Shown piece by piece: positions 16,699-25,440 of a stretch of DNA of 47,857 nucleotides (positions are counted from its first letter, which is position 1; every line of letters starts with the position of its first letter). The translations under genes and the position numbers were made by a program. The stretch lies in NCBI RefSeq assembly GCF_016862395.1, contig NZ_BOMW01000071.1, positions 1 through 47,857 on the forward strand. The letters are read 5' to 3'. The notes beneath the pieces were generated by a model. It saw nothing but the letters and a program-made list of their open reading frames with translations, did no database searches and was not told the DNA's origin. The stretch comes from Actinoplanes siamensis (GTDB lineage Bacteria > Actinomycetota > Actinomycetes > Mycobacteriales > Micromonosporaceae).

Positions 16699-17067
16699 AT
16701 GTCGAAATCACCGGTCGTGTCGTCCGCCGCTCTGGAGACGCCCTGCTGCACGCCGATGGCGCAGCAGCGGATCCCCGCCCCCGCCGCCGCCACCCTCGCG
16801 CAGGCGTTCAAGGCGCTGGGCGACCCGATCCGGCTGCAGTTGATGTCGATGATCGCCTCGGCGCCCGGCGGGGAGATCTGCGTCTGCGACCTCACCCCGG
16901 CGTTCACGATCTCCGGGACGACCATCTCGCACCACCTGAAGGTGCTGCGCGAAGCCGGGCTGATCGACGGTGAACGCCGCGCCAGCTGGGTCTACTACCG
17001 CCCCCGCCCAGGCCTGATGCGGCAGCTGTCCACCCTGCTGGCCGTCGAGGAGTCCGTGACGGTCTGA
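16699..17067 (+). CDS. arsR: ArsR-family metalloregulator
   Basis: 122 aa; ATG 16699, chosen because the longer frame reads through the operator dyads. Winged-helix repressor with ALGDPIRLQLMSMI, then EICVCDL (C61-V-C63, the classical As(III)/Sb(III) site in helix alpha3) and TISGTTISHHLKVLREAGLI recognition helix. An additional CC pair sits at 16-17. Binds the divergent promoter and releases on metalloid binding. Next to it are a Cys-rich flavoprotein, an MFS permease and a GNAT remnant, which makes arsenic the likeliest signal. Confidence 0.85.
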   Translation: MSKSPVVSSAALETPCCTPMAQQRIPAPAAATLAQAFKALGDPIRLQLMSMIASAPGGEICVCDLTPAFTISGTTISHHLKVLREAGLIDGERRASWVYYRPRPGLMRQLSTLLAVEESVTV

Positions 17068-17081
17068 TCCGGGCGGGCCGG

Positions 17082-17310
17082 TCACAGGCGCGGGCTACGG
17101 CGCTCTACGAGGACGACGTCGCGCCACCGGCCGCCCCGCGCCGCGTGCCGGCCGACGCGCTCACGGACGCCCACGACCCGGAACCCGCAGGAGCGGTGCA
17201 GGGCGAGGCTGGCGACGTTCTCCGCGAAGATCCCGGATTGGATGGTCCAGATCCCGGCCGCTTCGGTCGAGGTGATCAGCGCGTTCAGCAGCGCCCGGCC
17301 GATACCGCGC
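17082..17310 (-). pseudogene. GNAT acetyltransferase C-terminal fragment (ArsN/PAT-like)
   Basis: Reverse-strand frame ending at TGA 17082 reads SPGRGIGRALLNALITSTEA, then NVASLALHRSCGFRVVGVRE and RWRDVVLVERR. This is the acetyl-CoA loop (GRGIGRAL) and C-terminal end of phosphinothricin/arsinothricin-type N-acetyltransferases (PAT, ArsN). The N-terminal half is missing. It is convergent with arsR (15 bp between stops), in keeping with a formerly larger arsenic locus. Confidence 0.65.
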
Positions 17311-17421
17311 CCCGGGGAGTTGCGCTGCGCGGCCTGCGCGAAGCTGGGCCGCCCGAATCAGCAGGTCTGGCCGCCATCCGAGCAGGACAGCGTCTGACGC
17401 TGGGCCCACGACTGGGAGTGG

Positions 17422-17575
17422 ACCGCGGCCGATCGGCGACTCAGTGACGTGCTCCGGAGAAGCTGAGTCGAGTTCGCGCGCACCGGCGACCCGAACGGGC
17501 AGGGCCGCCCGGCGTGGCCGCGCTTCGACGAGACCCGGGACACCACCCTGTCCGTCGACCTGGAGCCGCGGATCG
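17422..17575 (+). pseudogene. Type-B carboxylesterase C-terminal fragment
   Basis: TAADRRLSDVLRRS*VEFARTGDPNGQ, then RPAWPRFDETRDTTLSVDLEP: the conserved end of para-nitrobenzyl-esterase-like carboxylesterases (WxxFARTGDPN...WPxFD). The stop TGA at 17464-17466 replaces the usual Trp (TGG). No catalytic part remains. Confidence 0.6.
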
Positions 17576-17734
17576 GCCGTTCCGGGCGACGTGACCCGGA
17601 TGGCGTTCCGGGATCGGTACTTCCTCGGCGACGGCAGCGGGGCGAGCGGGGAGTGACGAACGTCGAGCCGTGCCGGCTTCAGAAACCGGGAGCCGGGCGG
17701 GCATGATGAGATCTCCACCGATCGGAGGAGCATC

Positions 17735-18889
17735 GTGCGCCGACACGACACCACGCCCGCCGCAGTGCCCACCCGGGTGGCTCCGCCGTCTCCGCGGCGG
17801 CCCGCCACCGGCCCTCCAGGCAACGCGGCGCAGATCCTCGCGCTACAGCGGACGGTCGGCAACGCGGCCGTCGGCCGGCTGATCACGCCGGTGCAGCGTG
17901 CCGTCACGGTCGGGGGTAAGGCCGTCGACGATCCGGTGGCCCTGCTCGCCACCAAGCAGCACGATGAGCTGCTCAGCGGCATGGGACGCACCGTGCTGGG
18001 GTGGGCCGCGCGCGGCCAGGCCACGCTCGCCGCCACCGACGTGGACGACCTGGTGATCCAGGTCGAGCGGATCGCGGCGATGGCGTCGCTGGCCGGATCG
18101 ATCCTCTCCTCGGGCATTCTCGGCCGCAAGACGATGAGCCGTTCCGGTACGGCGTTCAGCGGCTCGAACGACCGGGGCGACGATACGGCGCTGGCGGTGA
18201 ACGTGCTGGACAATCGGAGCGGCGCGTACGACAGCGACCGCCTCGTTCACGACTCGCTCACCGCCCGGGACCGCGGCAGCTTCAGTGTGGCGATGGAACG
18301 CCCCACCGACGACGACATGGTCCGGGACCAGTTGCTCGAGGACCGGAACCGGCCGCGACCGGACGTCCCGCTGTCCGAGCCGGAGCAGCAGGAGATCCTA
18401 AAGCAGTCGGGCGGCGACCCCACGATGCTGCGGGTGCTCACCGAGCGCAAGCTCGAGGAGAAGTTCGACAGGCACGGCGAGACACTCGGGCTCAACCGGG
18501 CGGTGTTCAACGAGCGGGTCCAGAACACCATCATGGCCATCATGTCCCGGCCCGGCGCCGACGTCGCCACCCGGGCGGACGGCGGCGGGTACGAGTCCTC
18601 GGTCCCCGCCGACGTCATCCCGCCGGGCCCCGGCGGCTTCACCACCCTGATCTTCCCCAAGTGGTTCGAGCCGTGGGCGCCGCTGATGCTCACCGGCCTG
18701 ACGTCGGACCCGACCGGCCTCACCATCCGCTTCGCCGGCGACCGCCGGGTCACCGCTAAGTACCGGGCCCTCGGGGAGGACCACGACGTCACGGTCGACG
18801 CCCCCGACTACGCCAGCGAGGTAGGCGAGCAACTCACCAGGTTCGGGGCCATCGCCACCCACATCCTCAAGACCGCCGGCGCGGTGTAG
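17735..18889 (+). CDS. Protein with eCIS-type LQRxxGN leader (candidate injection-system cargo)
   Basis: 384 aa, start (GTG 17735) after GGAGGAGCATC. The N-terminus is basic and Pro-rich and carries ILALQRTVGNAAVGRLITPVQR (residues ~33-54), the 'LQRxxGNxAV' motif common at the start of proteins encoded with extracellular contractile injection systems, often before DUF4157. The remainder (residues 60-384) is soluble and of unknown family: an acidic middle with many Asp/Arg, then GFTTLIFPKWFEPWAPLM. No signal peptide. No eCIS structural genes are in the window, so it would be an orphan or distant cargo protein. Confidence 0.65.
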   Translation: MRRHDTTPAAVPTRVAPPSPRRPATGPPGNAAQILALQRTVGNAAVGRLITPVQRAVTVGGKAVDDPVALLATKQHDELLSGMGRTVLGWAARGQATLAATDVDDLVIQVERIAAMASLAGSILSSGILGRKTMSRSGTAFSGSNDRGDDTALAVNVLDNRSGAYDSDRLVHDSLTARDRGSFSVAMERPTDDDMVRDQLLEDRNRPRPDVPLSEPEQQEILKQSGGDPTMLRVLTERKLEEKFDRHGETLGLNRAVFNERVQNTIMAIMSRPGADVATRADGGGYESSVPADVIPPGPGGFTTLIFPKWFEPWAPLMLTGLTSDPTGLTIRFAGDRRVTAKYRALGEDHDVTVDAPDYASEVGEQLTRFGAIATHILKTAGAV

Positions 18890-18899
18890 CCGCTCGCTC

Positions 18900-19204
18900 A
18901 GCTCGTCCGCTTCTGCACCACCTGCGGGTCGTCGGCCGGCCTTTTCGGCGACCGCGCGGGCGGGCGCGGCTCGCTCCTTGGTGAAGGTGCGTTCCATCTC
19001 GGCGAACAGCGCCAGGAGCAGGAACGGCACCTGCCCCATGCCGGCGTCGTCGGTGGTGTCGATCCGGATCGGATCCGCGAGCGACCGCGCCCCGATCCGC
19101 AGCTCGCGTACGAGGTTGCGGACCTCGCGCAGGTTCCGGCCGAGCCGATCCAGGGTCCACCCGGCCGACTCCGCCGGCAAAACGGTTTCTCGATCCCATC
19201 GCAC
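18900..19204 (-). pseudogene. Serine resolvase/invertase fragment
   Basis: Reads WTLDRLGRNLREVRNLVREL, then SLADPIRIDTTDD and FLLLALFAEMERTFTKERAA: the helix-E and catalytic-domain end of Tn3-type resolvases (LDRLGRN, EMER). The N-terminal catalytic serine and the C-terminal HTH are lost. Convergent to and abutting the eCIS-type gene end at 18889. Confidence 0.75.
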
Positions 19205-19328
19205 TCTTACCAGGTCTGCCCCGCCGAGGTCTGCCCCACTGAGGTGTGCTGCTCCCGATGCTGACCGCCCGGATCCGCCGCCTGCGCACCCCCGAGGACG
19301 GCCGGCTGCCGGCCGAACCCGCGTCTGC

Positions 19329-20546
19329 TCAGGCCGGATGACAAGAGCCGGCGGCTGCGGCCGGATCAGGCTGCGCCTGTCCCGGTGAATGACTCAGCGG
19401 ATCACTGAGCAGGCCGGTGAAGCCGAGCTCGGCCGCGCCGATCAGCGTGGTGTCCGCGGCCAGGGCGGACACGCGCAGCCGGGCCCGCTCCCGGGAGACC
19501 GGCATCGCGTGCTCGGCGATCCGCGCCGCCACCTGCGGCGCCGCCCCGCGGTAGACGTCACGCAGCATGCCCCCGAAGATCACCACGCCCGGGTTGAACA
19601 GGTTGATCAGGTTCGCCACGCCGATGCCGAGCCAGTCACCGATCGCGGCCACCGCGGCGGCCGCCACCGGATCGCCCGCGGCCGCGTCGCCGACCACCGC
19701 TCGGACCGCCTCGGCGCCGATCGCCCCGCCGGTCCGGCCAGCCGCGTCGAGCAGCGCGTACTCCCCCGTCTCGGCCTCCAGGCAGCCGCGCGAGCCGCAC
19801 AGGCAGGGCCGGCCGCCGAACGGGTTGACCAGCATGTGCCCGACCTCGCAGCCGTAGCCGCCCTCACCGCCGAGCAGCTTGCCGCCGACCAGGATGCCGC
19901 CGCCCACGCCGACGTCGCCGTGCAGGTAGATGAGGTCGGGCGACCCGGCGCCGGCGCCGCGCTGGAACTCGGCGAGCGCGCCCAGATGCGCCTCGTTGCC
20001 CACCGCGACCGGCAGGCCCAGCCCCAGCGCCGCGGCCAGCTCGGCCCCGAACGCCTGGTCCACCCAGCCCATCTCCGGCCCGTAGCGGACCATGCCGTCG
20101 CCGGGACGGATCATGCCGCAGTACGACGCCCCGACCCCTGCGCACACCGAGCCGCCCGGGGCCGCGGCGACCAGCTCCCGCCCGAGCCCGGCCAGCGTGC
20201 CGACCACCGTCTCCAGGTCCACCCCGGCCCGCGCCCGCTGCCGCTCCCGGCGGGCCAGGATCGTGCCGCCGAGCCCGACCCGGGCAGCGACCAGCCGGTC
20301 CACCGCCACGTCGAAGGCGAGCACCCAGAAGCGCTCGGACTCCGGCCGGACCACCAGCGACGGACGCCCGGCCCCGGTCGTCCCGGCCGGTGGTCCCTCG
20401 TGGACCAGCCCGGCGGCGGCCAGGTCGGCGGTCAGCGCCAGGATCGTGCTCCGGTTCACGCCCATCCGCTCGGCCAGCGCAGCGCGGGACAGCGGCCCGC
20501 TCACGTGGACGTGGTGCAGCAGCGTGCCCAGACTGTTACGGCGCAT
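19329..20546 (-). CDS. ROK-family transcriptional regulator (XylR/NagC type)
   Basis: 405 aa, ATG 20546 with AAGGAAA upstream; the longer open frame is rejected. N-terminal winged helix (GPLSRAALAERMGVNRSTILALTADLAAAGLV, ~20-50), then the ROK sugar-kinase-like domain with GYGCEVGHMLVNPFG and the zinc motif CLCGSRGCLEAE. Family members repress sugar-use genes and respond to sugars or sugar phosphates. No carbohydrate genes are adjacent here, so the target is unknown. Confidence 0.9.
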   Translation of the reverse strand: MRRNSLGTLLHHVHVSGPLSRAALAERMGVNRSTILALTADLAAAGLVHEGPPAGTTGAGRPSLVVRPESERFWVLAFDVAVDRLVAARVGLGGTILARRERQRARAGVDLETVVGTLAGLGRELVAAAPGGSVCAGVGASYCGMIRPGDGMVRYGPEMGWVDQAFGAELAAALGLGLPVAVGNEAHLGALAEFQRGAGAGSPDLIYLHGDVGVGGGILVGGKLLGGEGGYGCEVGHMLVNPFGGRPCLCGSRGCLEAETGEYALLDAAGRTGGAIGAEAVRAVVGDAAAGDPVAAAAVAAIGDWLGIGVANLINLFNPGVVIFGGMLRDVYRGAAPQVAARIAEHAMPVSRERARLRVSALAADTTLIGAAELGFTGLLSDPLSHSPGQAQPDPAAAAGSCHPA

Positions 20547-20730
20547 GCTTTTCCTTACCTGTCGCGCCGCCGCAGCGCAACCGCACCGGGCATCGCCACG
20601 GGCGGGGCCGGCGGCGCCTGGCTGCACGACCCGGACGGCGCCGGGCCTCGCTGGTCTTCCTCAGTTCTGAGTGGCCGCCTGAGCACAGCACAGGTCGCTC
20701 CGGGCGCGAGCGCCGCCTCCCGGACGGCGG

Positions 20731-21933
20731 TCACCCGATCCGGACGGTCCGGGCCCAGGCCGGCGGGAGACGGTGACCGCCGTCGTCCTCGGCCCGCCGG
20801 CGGAACAGGCCCACCACGGTCCGGCAGGGCGGCGACACCGACGGCCACGGCGTCCAGCCGTCGGTCAACGCCACGACCACGTCCGGCCGTACGCGCAAAG
20901 CCTGATGAAAACCGGACCGCAGATCGGTCCCGCCGCCGCCGATCAGCGGGATGCCCTCGGCCCGGCAGAGCGGATGGGCGATCCGGGCCGCCGCGTCGCA
21001 GGACACCACGCTGACCCGCCCGCGGCCGCCGGCCGCCCGGCCGATCGCGGTCACCTCCAGCAGCGCCGTGCCCAGCTCGGCGTCGCTCACCGAGCCGGAC
21101 GTGTCGATCACCACGCAGACCCGGGGCGGGCTGCGGCGCAGGGCCGGCAGGACCACCTCCGGCAGCGCCGCCGCCCGCCGGGCCGGCCGCCCGTATGTGT
21201 AGTCGCCGCCCGCCCCGGCCGACCCGGCCGCCGCCCGCACCGCCGCTCCGAGCAGCTCCCGCCACGGCTGCGGCGGGTGGAACGCCTCCTCGGCCCAGCG
21301 CCGCCACCCCCGCGGCACGCGGCCCGGGTGGCCGTTGATCGCCTCGCTCACCCGGAACCGCACCGCGTCCCGTTCCTGATCGGTCAGCCCGTGCGCGCCC
21401 TCCGGCCCGAGGTCCCACTCCCGGCCGCCGCCGTCCGCGCCGCCGTCCGCGCCGCTGCCGCAGTCCAGCCACGCGAAGCCGTCGGTCCACGGCCCGAGCT
21501 GGAACAGCGCCAGGTACTCCTCCATCAGCCGGCCGGGCGCCATCCGCAGGTTTCCCGGGGTGACCGCGCCGGCCGGGACCGGCAGGCCGTCCCCGAACGC
21601 GTCGTCGTTGATCTCGCAGTCCGCCGCGATGTTCATCCGCAGCCGCTCGCCGGGCCCGTTCAGGTCGTGGTGCCGCGCGTAGCGGTCGCCGCGCCCGTGG
21701 TGATCACGCAGCAGGTGGGAGACCTCGTGCACCCAGACCGAGGCGAGTTCCTCCAGCGGCATCCGGGCCACGAACCCCGGCGACACGTAACAGCGCCAGT
21801 ACCTGTCGACCGCCATCGTCGGCGTCCGCGGTGACTCGACCACCTGCAGGGCGAACAGCGCCGACGCCAGGTAGGGACGGGCCCGGACGGCGAACAGCCG
21901 GGCCGCGTACAGCTTCTCGGTGTCCATGCTCAC
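20731..21933 (-). CDS. vWA/metallopeptidase-like protein (DUF2201 type)
   Basis: 400 aa from GTG 21933, which overlaps the MoxR stop (GTGA); ATG 21927 is an alternative. N-terminal half has a zinc-protease-like HEVSHLLRDHH motif (~residue 90) and a possible third ligand region IAADCEINDDAFG. C-terminal half is a von Willebrand A-like domain with MIDAS motif DTSGSVSDAE and ALTDGWTPWP. Such proteins pair with MoxR ATPases, which remodel or metal-load partners. Last gene of a three-gene operon. Confidence 0.8.
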   Translation of the reverse strand: MSMDTEKLYAARLFAVRARPYLASALFALQVVESPRTPTMAVDRYWRCYVSPGFVARMPLEELASVWVHEVSHLLRDHHGRGDRYARHHDLNGPGERLRMNIAADCEINDDAFGDGLPVPAGAVTPGNLRMAPGRLMEEYLALFQLGPWTDGFAWLDCGSGADGGADGGGREWDLGPEGAHGLTDQERDAVRFRVSEAINGHPGRVPRGWRRWAEEAFHPPQPWRELLGAAVRAAAGSAGAGGDYTYGRPARRAAALPEVVLPALRRSPPRVCVVIDTSGSVSDAELGTALLEVTAIGRAAGGRGRVSVVSCDAAARIAHPLCRAEGIPLIGGGGTDLRSGFHQALRVRPDVVVALTDGWTPWPSVSPPCRTVVGLFRRRAEDDGGHRLPPAWARTVRIG

Positions 21934-23093
21934 GCGGCCATCCGCGCCACGGTCATGGCGCCGGCCAGCCGCTCCACCCCGACGGGCATCGGCCAGTCGT
22001 CGCGCCGCAGCTCGGCGAGCTGACCGGCGGGCACCACCACCAGGTCCGGCGTACCCCCGTCGAGCGCCTTCACCAGCAGGATCCAGGCCGCCTCCCATCG
22101 CTTGCGGTCCGCTCGGCTCCGGACCGCTTCGACAATTCCTTGCAGTACGGCCTGACGAAGGTCCCCGCGCCCGGGAAGCACCGCGCCGGCCGGGTCGGCG
22201 AGCAGTTCCTCCGGGTCCGGCAGGTCCATCCGGTCGAGCGTGGCCAGCAACTCCAGCCCGGGACCGTCCCCGACCACGCCGCGCACCAGCATCGACAGCA
22301 CCTCGCGGGAGGTGCCGGCCGCGGTCGCGAACGCGATCAGCCGGACCGCCATCTCCCAGGTGCGCGGCGACGGCCAGGGCCCGCCGCGCTTGGTCTCCGA
22401 CTGCGGCAGCTGATGCACCAGCTTCGGGCGTACGGTGAGCATCCCGGTCACGCCGCGCCGGGCGTACGCCACCGCCTCGCCCAGCCGGGCGCGGTCCAGG
22501 GTCGGCAGCGCTGCCCGCGGCCACGTCCCACCGAGCCCCCGCACCACCACCTCGTGGTCGTAGGTCCACTGCAGGTGCACGAACCGGTTGGCCAGCGGCG
22601 CGCTCAGCTCCCAGCCGTCCGCGGCCGACCCGCGCGGGTTCGCGGCCGCCACGATCCGCACGCCGGGCGGCAGGGTCAGCGCGCCCACCCGGCGCTCCAG
22701 CACCAGCCGCAGCAGCGCGGCCTGCACCGCGGGCGGCGCGGTCGACAGCTCGTCGAGGAAGAGCAGCCCACGGCCGCTGTTCGCGAGCCGCACGGCCCAG
22801 TCCGGCGGGGCCATCGGCACGCCGTGCACGGCCGGGTCGGCCCCGATCACCGGCAGCCCGGAGAAGTCGGTCGGCTCGTGCACACTGGCGATCACGGTGG
22901 TCAGCGGCAGGTCCAGGGTGGCGGCGAGCTGGGTGAGCGCGGCGGTCTTGCCGATGCCCGGCTCACCCCAGAGCAGCACCGGCAGATCGGCGGCGACGGC
23001 CAGGGTGAGAGCCTCCAGCTGGATGTCCGGGCGCGGTTCGGTGGTCGTGTCGGCGAGCAGGCCGATCAGGTCGGCGGCAATGTCCAGAGTCAT
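21930..23093 (-). CDS. MoxR-family AAA+ ATPase
   Basis: 387 aa. Walker A GEPGIGKT (~43-50), Walker B LLFLDEL, sensor-1 IVAAANPRG, arginine finger region LSAPLANRF. MoxR-type chaperone ATPase acting with the downstream vWA protein. Overlaps both neighbours (ATGA with the 23090-24445 gene, GTGA with the vWA gene), so the stoichiometry of all three is translationally linked. Confidence 0.9.
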   Translation of the reverse strand: MTLDIAADLIGLLADTTTEPRPDIQLEALTLAVAADLPVLLWGEPGIGKTAALTQLAATLDLPLTTVIASVHEPTDFSGLPVIGADPAVHGVPMAPPDWAVRLANSGRGLLFLDELSTAPPAVQAALLRLVLERRVGALTLPPGVRIVAAANPRGSAADGWELSAPLANRFVHLQWTYDHEVVVRGLGGTWPRAALPTLDRARLGEAVAYARRGVTGMLTVRPKLVHQLPQSETKRGGPWPSPRTWEMAVRLIAFATAAGTSREVLSMLVRGVVGDGPGLELLATLDRMDLPDPEELLADPAGAVLPGRGDLRQAVLQGIVEAVRSRADRKRWEAAWILLVKALDGGTPDLVVVPAGQLAELRRDDWPMPVGVERLAGAMTVARMAA

Positions 23094-24445
23094 CGGGTCA
23101 CCTTGGTGCGGCGTCGGGGCAGGGGGACGTCCTTGGTCGGGCCGTGGCCGGCCCGCCCGGAGCGGTACAGCTCGTAGATCCGGTGCCGCTGCTCGGCCCG
23201 GGCCAGTTCGTCACGCAGCGGCCCGTCGCGCAGCGAGGCGTACGGCCCCAACAGCGCCTCCACGGCGCGCAGGGCGCCGGGCAGGTCACCGTGGTCGAGC
23301 CGGGCGCGGATGTCGGTGAGGGTCTCGGGTGCGCGCGTCGCCTCGCCGATCACCCGCAGGCAGGGCAGCGGCGTACCGCCGAAACCCGTCAGGATTTCCT
23401 CCCGGCGCAGCTCCCCGGCGTTGTGATCCAGCGCCGCGAGCACCCCGTCGACGAGCCCGATCCGGTGCTGCCGGCCGCGGCACTCGACCAGCCGCAGCCC
23501 GTTCCCGGCGCCGTCGCCTCGTTCCGCAGCGCCCTTCGTGATGGCGCCTTTGTCCACGACGCCCTTGTTCAGGACGCCCTTCTCCATGGCGCGTGCGGGC
23601 CCGGGCGCCAGCGCGGCGGCCACCAGCGGGTGCAGCCGGCCGGGCTCGATCAGGCCGGCCCGCAGCAGCTCCAGGTCGGGCGGCACCCAGGTGGCCGCGT
23701 CGGGAAGCACCAGCGAACCCCGCGGCAGCCCGCGGTTGTTCCCCCGTTCGCCGGCGCTTCCCGCGCGGCGGTCCCGGGCCGGGCCACCGTCGCCCGGCAG
23801 TTCCCGGTGGTCGCGGGCATTGATCCGCACCAGAACCGGCTCACCCGCCCGGCCCTGCGCCCGGCGCAGGATGTCCGCCTCGGCCGCCCAGCGGTGCGCG
23901 GCCTCGGCGGTGTCCCCCGGCCAGCTCTCCACACCCGCACGTTCTCGCAGCTCAGTGGCGTGCCTTACGTCCCAGAGGTGATGATGGAGGTCGAACCGGA
24001 ACCGCCGGTGCGGACGAGGATGCGGGTGCAGCCCGTCCCCGCCGCCGGCCCATAGCGCCAGGCTGATCCGCTGATCCGCGTCCGCCCACGCGGGAGCGGT
24101 CCGGGCCACCAGGTGCAGCCGCGGCGCGTATCGGACCAGCGACACGGTCAGCCCCGGCCGCAGCCGGCCGTCCTCCACCCGCGGCAGGTGCCAGCGCAGC
24201 AGATCGGGTGCGAGATGCCGCAGATCGTCACGAAGAGTGCCGGCCAGCTCGCGCCCGTGCACCCGGACCACGGCGAACGGGTCCAGATCCGGATCCACCC
24301 GGGCCGCCGCACAGGCGCCGGCCCAGTCCCCGGCAAGCCGCCGGGCGGTAGCAGTGTCGATCATCGAAGGCGGCACCGCGAACTCGCGCACGCGCCGCCA
24401 GGCGAGAAGACGGGGGTCACCGTCCACCGAGGAGCGCATCAGCAC
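23090..24445 (-). CDS. Unknown protein, first gene of MoxR-vWA operon
   Basis: 451 aa from GTG 24445 (ATG 24439 also possible). Soluble, Arg- and His-rich (HPHPRPHRRFRFDLHHHLWDV at ~145-165). A central low-complexity tract repeats a hexapeptide: EKGVLN-KGVVDKG-AITKGA-AERGDG. The C-terminal third is helical. No family recognised. Because it overlaps the MoxR start by ATGA, it is probably a dedicated partner or substrate adaptor of the MoxR-vWA pair. Confidence 0.75.
   Translation of the reverse strand: MLMRSSVDGDPRLLAWRRVREFAVPPSMIDTATARRLAGDWAGACAAARVDPDLDPFAVVRVHGRELAGTLRDDLRHLAPDLLRWHLPRVEDGRLRPGLTVSLVRYAPRLHLVARTAPAWADADQRISLALWAGGGDGLHPHPRPHRRFRFDLHHHLWDVRHATELRERAGVESWPGDTAEAAHRWAAEADILRRAQGRAGEPVLVRINARDHRELPGDGGPARDRRAGSAGERGNNRGLPRGSLVLPDAATWVPPDLELLRAGLIEPGRLHPLVAAALAPGPARAMEKGVLNKGVVDKGAITKGAAERGDGAGNGLRLVECRGRQHRIGLVDGVLAALDHNAGELRREEILTGFGGTPLPCLRVIGEATRAPETLTDIRARLDHGDLPGALRAVEALLGPYASLRDGPLRDELARAEQRHRIYELYRSGRAGHGPTKDVPLPRRRTKVTR
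23520..23595. repeat. Short tandem repeats encoding KGx hexapeptides
   Basis: Degenerate ~18-bp units of the type GACGCCCTT(G/C)T(T/C)CA on the + strand, four in a row, encode the KGV/KGA repeat in the unknown protein. Likely prone to length change without frameshift. Confidence 0.5.
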
Positions 24446-24745
24446 TCACTTCTTGTGGACATGGCCCCCTCTCCGGTTTCCGAGGTAAGCATCGCGGGCA
24501 GCGTAGCGCCTCCCGGCGATTCCGGCACTCCCATTTTCCCCGACATCCCGGCGGCGCCGGCCGGCGTCACCGTCCCGCCCACGTCATCCCCGGCTCCGCC
24601 GAGCCACCGGCCCAGCCGGCACCGACCGGCCCCCGCCGGCCCATCGCCCACCGGCCGGGAAGATTCAGGTCGGCGAGGCCCCGGTGTCGGCCCACGTGCG
24701 CCATGATCCGCTGGTGAACGGATCCCAGCTCGGTCGCGGACAGCC
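24446..24745. other. 300-bp gap: no gene recognised
   Basis: Very GC-rich (many CCGGCC runs). Must contain the promoter of the MoxR operon on its left side. No coding frame, hairpin-plus-T terminator or repeat stands out. Confidence 0.4.
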
Positions 24746-25309
24746 TCACTGGTCCAGCGGGCCGAGCAACCAGGCACCCGCGGAGTCCGGTGCCTCGTCG
24801 AAGTAGTAAGCCCGGATCGCCGTCACCAGGTCCCCGGTGGTGATGTATCCGTCGCCGTCACCGTCCAACCGGCCAAACGCCGCCCGGGCATCCGCCTCGG
24901 ACAGACCCATCAGTGCACCGCTCCAGCGGACCTCGTCCTGCTCGGTCAACCGGCCATCATGGTCGGCGTCCGCGATCTGCATGATCGCGTCGAGGAACGG
25001 CCGGTAAGTGGCGTTGAACGCCGCCGGCGTCTCCAACATCCCGGCCGCGAACGCCGCCTTGTACTCGCCCTCACTGATCCGCCCGTCGCTGTCTACATCC
25101 GCGGCCTTCACCAGGTGGTCCCACACCTCCAGGCACAACGCGGTCATCCGCTGCTGCACCGCCGAGTCCGCAGCATGGCCGAACTCCGCGCCGAGGCGGG
25201 CCGCCGCGGTGGTGAAGTCGTCGCGCTCGATGAAGCCGTCGCCGTCATGGTCGTAGGTACGGAAACGCCGAGCCAGCTTACGGTCCAGGAACTCCGAGAT
25301 CTGCACCAT
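24746..25309 (-). CDS. Four-EF-hand calcium-binding protein (calerythrin-like)
   Basis: 187 aa, ATG 25309. Four EF-hand loops: DHDGDGFIERDD (~20-31), DVDSDGRISEGE, DADHDGRLTEQD, DGDGDGYITTGD. Loops 1, 2 and 4 keep D-x-D-x-D-G with acidic position 12; loop 3 is also canonical up to position 12 (D). Size and spacing match calerythrin of actinomycetes, a cytosolic Ca2+ buffer/sensor. Monocistronic; AT-richer sequence at 25340-25430 is the likely promoter. Confidence 0.9.
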   Translation of the reverse strand: MVQISEFLDRKLARRFRTYDHDGDGFIERDDFTTAAARLGAEFGHAADSAVQQRMTALCLEVWDHLVKAADVDSDGRISEGEYKAAFAAGMLETPAAFNATYRPFLDAIMQIADADHDGRLTEQDEVRWSGALMGLSEADARAAFGRLDGDGDGYITTGDLVTAIRAYYFDEAPDSAGAWLLGPLDQ

Positions 25310-25440
25310 GCGGACCGTCCCTTCCTTCGCCGATCAACCCCAACACTCTTCTCAGCCAGCGCAAAGCATTGATAAACGCACAATAACAGGAGAGTAAGCC
25401 CAAAACGCCGTAATCCGCCGAGGACGTTTGGGGTCGTCGC

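Noticed and set aside
17340..17397. LRCAACAKLGRPNQQ frame hinting at a zinc ribbon
   Set aside because: Under 20 codons with an early stop; cannot be distinguished from chance.
19389..21014. 541-codon + strand frame
   Set aside because: Antisense shadow of the ROK regulator and vWA gene; composition is Arg/Pro/Gln-rich with no domain.
21831..23177. 448-codon + strand frame
   Set aside because: Shadow of the MoxR ATPase, whose Walker motifs are on the other strand.
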